This document shows positions 1 to 4,398 of a stretch of 7,525 nt of DNA, in pieces; the stretch's first letter is position 1; each line of letters starts with the position of its first letter. Under the pieces are notes generated by a model, which was not told where the DNA came from, did no database searches, and was given only the letters and a program-made list of their open reading frames with translations. Source of the stretch: an uncultured Oscillospiraceae bacterium (lineage in GTDB: Bacteria > Bacillota > Clostridia > Oscillospirales > Oscillospiraceae). Location of the stretch: contig CAJUQN010000116.1 in NCBI GenBank assembly GCA_910588625.1, positions 1 through 7,525 of the forward strand, given 5' to 3'. The position numbers and the translations under genes were made by a program.

Positions 1-500
1 GGGAGATCTCCGCCTGTTTGGTGCTGCAAGCGCAGAGCCAGCTCAAGGCCATTTACAAGGACAACGCCGACACCATCATTGGCAACTGCGATTGCTCCAT
101 CTTCCTGGGCGGCAAGGAGCCGACCACACTGAAAGAGCTTTCTGCCAGCCTGGGGAAAGAAACGATAGACACCTTCAACACCGGCGAGAGCCGGGGCCGT
201 GAGGTTTCCCATTCGCTGAATTATCAGAAATTGGGCAAAGCCCTCATGGATGTGGACGAATTGGCCGTATTGGACGGCGGAAAGTGCATCCTGCAACTGC
301 GGGGCGTCCGCCCGTTCCTTTCGGATAAATTCGATATAACGCGCCATCCCAATTACAAGTTCCTGGCCGACTGCGATAAGAAAAACGCTTTCGACTTAGA
401 GCGTTTTCTATCCACGAAGCTCAAACCCAAGTCCACCGAGGTCTATGACGTGTACGAGGTAGACGTATCGGAGGACGCAGACCCCGCCGACCCGGAGTAA
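1..500 (+). CDS. virD4: VirD4/TraG-family type IV coupling protein, C-terminal part (5' truncated by window)
   Basis: This is the last 165 or so residues of a VirD4/TraG-type coupling ATPase, the inner-membrane hexamer that hands the relaxase-DNA complex to the mating channel. The open frame runs in from the window edge (first whole codon at position 3) and stops at TAA 498-500. The Walker motifs lie upstream, outside the window. The recognisable part is the end of the ATPase fold: the stretch with IIGNCD, FLGGKEPTTLKEL and LGKETID, then LNYQKLGKALMDVDELAVLD and the strongly conserved LQLRGVRPFLSDKFDITRHP, all typical of Tn1549-family VirD4 proteins. After that comes a short acidic tail rich in D and E. 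A TTG at 18 could be mistaken for a start, but it is an internal codon: the reading frame and the family similarity continue upstream of it. It is followed within 70 bases by the Maff2 gene, the usual order in these elements. Confidence 0.93.
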   Translation, partial: EISACLVLQAQSQLKAIYKDNADTIIGNCDCSIFLGGKEPTTLKELSASLGKETIDTFNTGESRGREVSHSLNYQKLGKALMDVDELAVLDGGKCILQLRGVRPFLSDKFDITRHPNYKFLADCDKKNAFDLERFLSTKLKPKSTEVYDVYEVDVSEDADPADPE

Positions 501-536
501 CCGGCACGGCGGAATAAACAAAGTGGAAAATGCGCC

Positions 537-558
537 TTCAAAATTTTTGAAATTTTTT
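537..558 (+). promoter_or_regulatory. A/T-only palindrome and tandem 9-mer in the virD4-Maff2 gap
   Basis: In an otherwise GC-rich region, 537-551 is a perfect 7-bp inverted repeat around one base (TTCAAAA, T, TTTTGAA). It overlaps two tandem copies of a 9-mer (AAATTTTTG at 541-549 and AAATTTTTT at 550-558). The T-run ends directly against the Shine-Dalgarno GGAGG (559-563) of the next gene. It could be a regulator-binding site, a low-structure ribosome-entry leader, or a weak pause site. An A/U-only hairpin would be a poor terminator. No convincing -35/-10 pair was found. The repeats are directly visible; the role is inference. Confidence 0.35.
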
Positions 559-568
559 GGAGGTACTT

Positions 569-784
569 ATGGATTTTTTCAACTCTGCTATTGACATTTT
601 GCAGACCCTGGTGATTGCGCTGGGCGCTGGCCTGGGCGTGTGGGGCCTTATCAATCTGCTGGAGGGCTACGGCAACGACAACCCCGGCGCGAAGTCACAG
701 GGCATGAAGCAGCTCATGGCGGGCGGAGGCGTTGCCCTGATCGGCATGGTGCTGGTCCCCCTGCTGTCCGGGCTGTTCGGCTGA
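569..784 (+). CDS. Maff2-family small membrane protein of the conjugation module
   Basis: A 71-residue protein with two hydrophobic segments (about residues 8-32 and 49-70) joined by a polar, glycine-rich loop containing GYGNDNPGAKSQG. This size, topology and loop are typical of the Maff2 family found next to virD4 in Tn1549-like elements. ATG 569 is chosen because GGAGG at 559-563 sits 5 bases before it; an in-frame TTG at 557 overlaps that ribosome binding site and is unlikely to be used. The protein probably sits in the cell membrane as part of, or associated with, the mating channel. The position between VirD4 and a VirB6-like protein, and the hairpin-like pair of membrane helices, recall VirB2/TrbC pilins, but this is inference from layout and no sequence match to pilins is claimed. 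Confidence 0.85.
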   Translation: MDFFNSAIDILQTLVIALGAGLGVWGLINLLEGYGNDNPGAKSQGMKQLMAGGGVALIGMVLVPLLSGLFG

Positions 785-802
785 TCGGCCCGGTTTATCT
801 CT

Positions 803-843
803 GCCCCTCCCACCCAAGGCGGGAGGGGCGCTGAAAGGAGGGG
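803..843 (+). promoter_or_regulatory. Hairpin leader with duplicated GGAGGGG ahead of the virB6-like gene
   Basis: Positions 803-811 (GCCCCTCCC) and 821-829 (GGGAGGGGC) form a perfect 9-bp, nearly all-GC stem with a 9-base loop. No T-run follows, so it is not a standard intrinsic terminator. The real Shine-Dalgarno of the next gene, within AAAGGAGGGGG (834-844), repeats the heptamer GGAGGGG (837-843) already present in the right arm (822-828). The left-arm heptamer CCCCTCC (804-810) is complementary to both copies. The hairpin could therefore insulate the ribosome binding site, act as an mRNA stability element, or be part of a two-state switch. The pairing is seen in the sequence; function is inference. 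Confidence 0.5.
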
Positions 844-852
844 GAAACCTCT

Positions 853-1722
853 ATGGATTTTCTATGGGACGCCATCACGGAATGGCTCAAAGAGATTTTA
901 GTCAGCGGCATTATGAGCAATCTGTCCGGGATGTTCGACGGTGTAAATGACAAGGTGGGGGAAATCTCCACCCAGGTGGGCATGACCCCCCAGGCATGGA
1001 ACGGCAGCATCTTCAATATGGTGCAAAACCTCTCCGAAAATGTGATTATGCCTATCGCCGGTGTAATTCTCGCTTTTGTAATGACGCTGGAGCTGGTGCA
1101 GATACTGATGGACAAAAATAACTTCCATGATGTGGAGACGGCAGTATTTTTTAAGTGGGTGTTCAAGACCGCCTGCGCCATCCTCATTGTCACCAACACC
1201 TGGACGATTGTGATGGGGATATTCGATGTGGCCCAAGGCGTGGTAAATCAGGCGTCCGGCATCATCATCGGGGATACCAGTATCGACTTGAGCAGCGTCA
1301 TGCCGGACATGGAGGAACAACTGATGGAGATGGAGCTGGGACCGCTGTTCGGCCTGTGGTTCCAATCCCTGTTCGTAGGCATTACCATGTGGGCGCTGAC
1401 GATCTGTATTTTCATCATCACCTATGGCCGTATGCTGGAAGTCTATTTAGTCACCAGCGTGGCCCCCATTCCTATGGCCGCGATGCTGGGCCGGGAGTGG
1501 GGCGGCATGGGCCAGAACTATCTCAAATCCCTGTTTGCCCTGGGATTCCAGGCATTTCTGATTATGGTGTGCGTGGCGATTTATGCGGTGCTGGTGCAGA
1601 ATATCTCCGTAAGCGATGACATTAGCGCCGCCATCTGGACGTGCATGGGATATACGGTGCTGCTGTGCTTTACCCTGTTCAAGACAGGGAGCCTCGCCAA
1701 GAGCGTGTTTTCGGCGCACTGA
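853..1722 (+). CDS. VirB6/TrbL-like polytopic membrane protein of the mating channel
   Basis: A 289-residue integral membrane protein. The N-terminal 60 residues form an amphipathic region (WDAITEWLKEIL onward) with an NGSIFNMVQNLSENVI segment leading into the first membrane helix. Hydrophobic helices are seen at about 64-86, 105-126, 165-190, 195-212, 227-249 and 258-277. Glycine and proline residues around VTSVAPIPMAAMLGREWGG (200-218) are typical of the conserved core of the TrbL/VirB6 family in Gram-positive conjugative elements. VirB6 proteins line the inner-membrane channel through which DNA passes. ATG 853 follows AAAGGAGG (834-841) at 11 bases. It lies between the Maff2 gene and the SpoVG-like gene, 24 bases before the latter's start. 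Family assignment rests on topology, residue pattern and context. Confidence 0.85.
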   Translation: MDFLWDAITEWLKEILVSGIMSNLSGMFDGVNDKVGEISTQVGMTPQAWNGSIFNMVQNLSENVIMPIAGVILAFVMTLELVQILMDKNNFHDVETAVFFKWVFKTACAILIVTNTWTIVMGIFDVAQGVVNQASGIIIGDTSIDLSSVMPDMEEQLMEMELGPLFGLWFQSLFVGITMWALTICIFIITYGRMLEVYLVTSVAPIPMAAMLGREWGGMGQNYLKSLFALGFQAFLIMVCVAIYAVLVQNISVSDDISAAIWTCMGYTVLLCFTLFKTGSLAKSVFSAH

Positions 1723-1746
1723 ATTTGATTGAAGGAGGAAATTGTT

Positions 1747-2184
1747 ATGAGCGAGAATATGACCCAGGAGACCAGCTCTCCCCAGCCCGCCAAGCTGGAT
1801 GTGGACGTGAGGGTCTACCCCTCGAAGGAGGAAGGGAATCTGCTGGCCTTTGCCAGCGTGACGCTGGGCGGCTGCTTTGCCGTCAAGGGCATCAAGATCA
1901 TGGACGGCGAAAAGGGCGCTTTTGTCTCTATGCCCGACAGGAAGGACAGCAAGGGCGAGTATCACGACATCTGTTTTCCCACTACATCGGAGATGCGGCA
2001 GGCCCTCCACACCGCTGTGCTGGGCGAGTATCAGCGGGTGATGGAGCTGATCGCTACCCGCAGCGAAAAGGCGCGGCCCTCTGTGCGTGACGCGCTCCAG
2101 AACACCGCAAAGGCGGCAGAGTCTCCGGCCCCGGACAAGGCCAAAGCTCCCAGGCAGAGAAAAACGGACAAAGGGGAACGGTGA
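1747..2184 (+). CDS. SpoVG-family nucleic-acid-binding protein with basic C-terminal extension
   Basis: A 145-residue protein whose core (about residues 18-97) matches the SpoVG family: VRVYPSKEEGNLLAFASVTL, then FAVKGIKIMDGEKGAFVSMP, then KGEYHDICFPTTSEMRQ. SpoVG proteins are small DNA/RNA-binding regulators, normally about 85-100 residues. This one has a short N-terminal leader and an extra tail of about 45 residues (100-145), rich in K, R, A and P, so it is likely a mobile-element paralogue and not the host's own SpoVG. ATG 1747 is preceded by AAGGAGGAAA (1732-1741); an in-frame TTG at 1729 overlaps upstream of that site and is less likely. The stop TGA (2182-2184) overlaps the next ATG by one base, implying coupled translation. 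It may regulate element genes or bind their transcripts; that role is inferred. The tail carries the motif RPSVRDAL (110-117), echoed in two other proteins here. Confidence 0.88.
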   Translation: MSENMTQETSSPQPAKLDVDVRVYPSKEEGNLLAFASVTLGGCFAVKGIKIMDGEKGAFVSMPDRKDSKGEYHDICFPTTSEMRQALHTAVLGEYQRVMELIATRSEKARPSVRDALQNTAKAAESPAPDKAKAPRQRKTDKGER

Positions 2185-2639
2185 TGCGCCTGGTTCCCGT
2201 TTCCCTCAAAGCTGCCAATACTTTTGTCGCGGAACACCACCGGCATCATAAGCCTGTGGTGGGACATAAGTTTTCCATCGGCTGCGCTCAGGAGGGGCGG
2301 CTGGTGGGCGTGGCAATCGTGGGCCGTCCTGTGAGCCGCCATCTGGACAACGGCCTGACATTGGAAGTCAACCGCCTATGCACCACCGGGGAGAAAAACG
2401 CTTGCAGTATGCTCTACGCTGCGGCAGCACGGGCGGCAAAGGCTATGGGCTATCAGAAGATCATCACATACACCCTGGACACTGAACCGGGGACCAGCCT
2501 GCGGGCCGCTGGCTGGAAGTGCATGGGGCTGGCAGGGGGTAAACGCTGGACCGGCAAACGCTGTCCCGCTGAGGACCTCTGTCCGCCACAAATGAAGCTG
2601 CGCTATGAAAAGGTGCTGTCTGCCGGGGGTGAAGTGTGA
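2184..2639 (+). CDS. XF1762-family protein, GNAT-like acyltransferase fold
   Basis: A 151-residue protein recognisable as the XF1762 family, which is common on mobile elements and phages: the N-terminus has FVAEHHRHHKPVVGHKFSIG (14-33), then VGVAIVGRPVSR (41-52), EVNRLCT (61-67), and NACSMLYAAAARAAKAMGY (72-90). The order of a strand, an alpha helix after ACSMLYAA, and a late SLRAAGWK (105-112) resembles the GNAT acetyltransferase fold, where the last motif matches the usual xxLYxxxGF-type end. The substrate is unknown. The His-rich HHRHH cluster (18-22) is a conspicuous candidate for a functional site. ATG 2184 overlaps the SpoVG-like stop by one base (TGATG), with AAAGGGGA (2170-2177) as ribosome binding site; GTG 2181 is a less likely alternative. 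Its stop overlaps the radical SAM start in the same way, so the two are probably co-translated. Confidence 0.8.
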   Translation: MRLVPVSLKAANTFVAEHHRHHKPVVGHKFSIGCAQEGRLVGVAIVGRPVSRHLDNGLTLEVNRLCTTGEKNACSMLYAAAARAAKAMGYQKIITYTLDTEPGTSLRAAGWKCMGLAGGKRWTGKRCPAEDLCPPQMKLRYEKVLSAGGEV

Positions 2640-3547
2640 TGAAAATTGGCTGCGTAGATGTGGACGGCCACAACTGGCCCAATCTCTGCCTGATGAAATT
2701 GTCCGCCTACCATAAAGCGCGGGGTGACACCGTGGAGCTGTGGAGGCCGGAGGGCTGGTATGACCTCGTTTACAAAAGCAGGGTGTTCACCAACACCTAT
2801 TCCAAAGACAACATCTACATCGCCAACGCCGACCAGATCATCCGGGGCGGCACCGGCTACGGCCCAGGGCCGGACCTCCCGGATGTGGTGGAACATCAGC
2901 GCCCGGACTACTCGTTATATCCGCAGTTTCCCGATACAGCCTACGGTTTCCTGACCCGTGGCTGTCCGAGAGCCTGCGGATTTTGCATCGTTTCAGATAA
3001 GGAAGGGCGGCGGAGCCATCAGGTGGCCGACCTGTCCGAGTTTTGGGACGGACAGCGGGAGATCAAGCTGCTGGACGCCAATCTGCTGGCCTGCCCGGAC
3101 CATGAAAGGCTGATTTTGCAGCTTGCGGAGAGCCGCGCCTATGTGGACTTCTCTCAGGGGCTGGACATCCGCCTGACTACCCCGGACAACATAGCCCTGC
3201 TGAACCGGGTACGGACAAAAGCGGTACATTTCGCTTGGGATGACCCAAATGTAGACCTGACCGGCTACTTCCGCCGCTTCGTGGAGCGGACCGCCATCAA
3301 GAGTGACCGCAGGCGGAGGGTGTACGTCCTCACCAACTACGGCAGCACCCATGAGCAGGACTTGTATCGGGTGGACACCCTGCGGGGCCTGGGCTTTGAC
3401 CCCTATGTGATGGTCTATGACCGGCCCAGCGCCCCGCCCATCACCCGGCACTTGCAAAGGTGGGTGAACAACAAGCGGATTTTTCACACCGTCAGGGATT
3501 TTGCCGACTATGCCCCGGCAAAGCGTCTGCGGGAAAATCCAATCTAA
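2639..3547 (+). CDS. Radical SAM protein of unknown substrate, with B12-binding-like N-terminal region
   Basis: A 302-residue protein with the radical SAM cluster motif C-x3-C-x2-C at C109, C113 and C116 (TRGCPRACGFCIV), which would hold a [4Fe-4S] cluster and S-adenosylmethionine. Downstream are IKLLDANLLA and VDFSQGLDIRL, typical strands of the radical SAM barrel. The N-terminal ~90 residues look like a Rossmann-type domain resembling the cobalamin-binding region of B12 radical SAM enzymes; residues 9-14 read DGHNWP, close to the DxHxxG cobalamin motif but with proline in place of glycine. No TRAM or other RNA-binding tail is visible. Such proteins recur in Clostridia conjugative elements and phages, but I know of no assigned reaction. 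ATG 2639 overlaps the previous stop by one base; an in-frame GTG at 2636 is the alternative. The ribosome binding site is weak, which fits translational coupling. Family assignment is firm; substrate is unknown. Confidence 0.85.
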   Translation: MKIGCVDVDGHNWPNLCLMKLSAYHKARGDTVELWRPEGWYDLVYKSRVFTNTYSKDNIYIANADQIIRGGTGYGPGPDLPDVVEHQRPDYSLYPQFPDTAYGFLTRGCPRACGFCIVSDKEGRRSHQVADLSEFWDGQREIKLLDANLLACPDHERLILQLAESRAYVDFSQGLDIRLTTPDNIALLNRVRTKAVHFAWDDPNVDLTGYFRRFVERTAIKSDRRRRVYVLTNYGSTHEQDLYRVDTLRGLGFDPYVMVYDRPSAPPITRHLQRWVNNKRIFHTVRDFADYAPAKRLRENPI

Positions 3548-3555
3548 AAAACGAT

Positions 3556-3561
3556 GGGAGG
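3556..3561 (+). promoter_or_regulatory. Ribosome binding site deciding a GTG start at 3572
   Basis: GGGAGG at 3556-3561 lies 10 bases before GTG 3572. An upstream in-frame ATG at 3554 overlaps this site and has no ribosome binding site of its own, so the GTG is the better start. Confidence 0.7.
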
Positions 3562-3571
3562 AACATCAATC

Positions 3572-3958
3572 GTGGATAAATGTCAGCAGCTCTATGACCG
3601 GCTGGATGCCGGTTTGCAGGACCATCTTTCTGCATGGAGCAAATTACCGCCCGACACGCTGGTAATGCAGTCCAGGGAAATCACCGCCATTCGGGATGCC
3701 CATGAATACCTGACGGAGACACATGGTTTGGAGCCGGAAGAAGTAGATTATCTTCTGTCTTTGAATGATCCCCTGCAAGCGGTAGCGGACAAATGGATGG
3801 AGCGTATGGGCGATCTCAGTGATTTTTCCTTTGCCCTGGATGACCTGTTTCGGCATATGGAGACCCAGGAGAAGAAGTCTGTGCTGGGTAAACTCCGGGA
3901 GAAAGCGGCAGAGCCGTCCAAGCCCAGCGCCCCGGCCAGAGAACAGGAGGTACGGTAA
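3572..3958 (+). CDS. Small DUF3848-like mobile-element protein
   Basis: A 128-residue, mostly helical, acidic soluble protein. It begins CQQLYDRLDAGLQDHLSAW, continues with LPPDTLVMQSREITAIRDAHEYL, and has LLSLNDPLQAVADKWMERM (61-79) followed by a DLSDFSFALDDLF segment. The LPPxxxxxxxxE, then LL-x-L-x-(D/N)-P-L-x-x-(V/L) pattern resembles the DUF3848 family seen in Tn1549-like elements; I call it DUF3848-like with moderate confidence. Function is unknown. The last 28 residues are a flexible K, P, A-rich tail that begins with KKSVLGKL (101-108), a motif resembling ones in the SpoVG-like and terminal proteins here. It starts at GTG with GGGAGG upstream; 24 bases separate it from the radical SAM stop, and its TAA overlaps the prgI ATG by one base (TAATG), so it is probably co-translated with prgI. 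Confidence 0.72.
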   Translation: MDKCQQLYDRLDAGLQDHLSAWSKLPPDTLVMQSREITAIRDAHEYLTETHGLEPEEVDYLLSLNDPLQAVADKWMERMGDLSDFSFALDDLFRHMETQEKKSVLGKLREKAAEPSKPSAPAREQEVR

Positions 3959-4398
3959 TGGCTTATGTGCCGGTCCCCAAGGACTTAACCAAGGTAAAAA
4001 CCAAAGTGGCGTTCAATCTCACCAAGCGGCAACTGATCTGCTTCGGCGGCGGGGCGCTCATCGGCGTTCCGCTGTTCTTTCTGCTGCGGGTTCCGATGGG
4101 CAACAGCACGGCGGCGATGTGCATGATGATGGTCATGCTCCCCTTCTTCCTGCTGGGGGTGTATGAAAAGAACGGCCAGCCGATGGAGAAGATCGTCCGC
4201 AATATTCTCCGCGTCTGCTTCTTCCAGCCCAAGCAGCGCCCCTATAAGACCAACAATTTCTATGCCGCGCTGGAGCGGCAGGACCGATTAGACAAGGAGG
4301 TGTACCGCATTGTTTACGGCAATCAAAAAGCTCATTCGCCGCCTGTTCGGAAAAGAGCCGGAGCCACAGGCGCGTCCGGCCCAGCGAAAAGGCGGTAA
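3958..4398 (+). CDS. prgI: PrgI-family (VirB3-like) membrane protein
   Basis: A 146-residue protein with a short cytoplasmic start (VPVPKDLTKVKTKVAFNLTK), two adjacent membrane helices at about 24-44 and 49-69, and a basic C-terminal half with the family hallmarks FFQPKQRPYKTNN (88-100) and a charged helix (ALERQDRLDKEV). PrgI-family proteins in Gram-positive conjugative elements occupy the VirB3 position, anchoring the VirB4 ATPase to the membrane channel; that this holds here is inferred from family and adjacency. Start ATG 3958 overlaps the preceding TAA by one base and is served by AGGAGG at 3945-3950. Its last 89 bases overlap the start of virB4 in another frame, and the tail (residues ~123-146, rich in K, R, P, A) is probably shaped by that overlap. 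Confidence 0.9.
   Translation: MAYVPVPKDLTKVKTKVAFNLTKRQLICFGGGALIGVPLFFLLRVPMGNSTAAMCMMMVMLPFFLLGVYEKNGQPMEKIVRNILRVCFFQPKQRPYKTNNFYAALERQDRLDKEVYRIVYGNQKAHSPPVRKRAGATGASGPAKRR
4294..4300 (+). promoter_or_regulatory. Shine-Dalgarno inside prgI for the TTG start of virB4
   Basis: AAGGAGG at 4294-4300 lies 9 bases before TTG 4310 and within the prgI coding region. It decides the virB4 start: the next in-frame ATG (4472) is 54 codons downstream and would remove a basic N-terminus. Confidence 0.7.

Noticed and set aside
520..533. 14-base exact repeat AAAGTGGAAAATGC, also at 7511-7524
   Set aside because: One copy lies in an intergenic gap and the other is in-frame coding sequence for a charged protein. 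One such match is not very unlikely by chance in a window of this size.
591..596. TTGACA resembling a -35 promoter box inside the Maff2 gene
   Set aside because: No -10-like hexamer is found at 16-18 bases downstream, and the hexamer is ordinary coding sequence.
803..829. Hairpin read as an intrinsic terminator
   Set aside because: No T-run follows the stem and the next gene's ribosome binding site begins within eight bases, so a terminator role is not supported.
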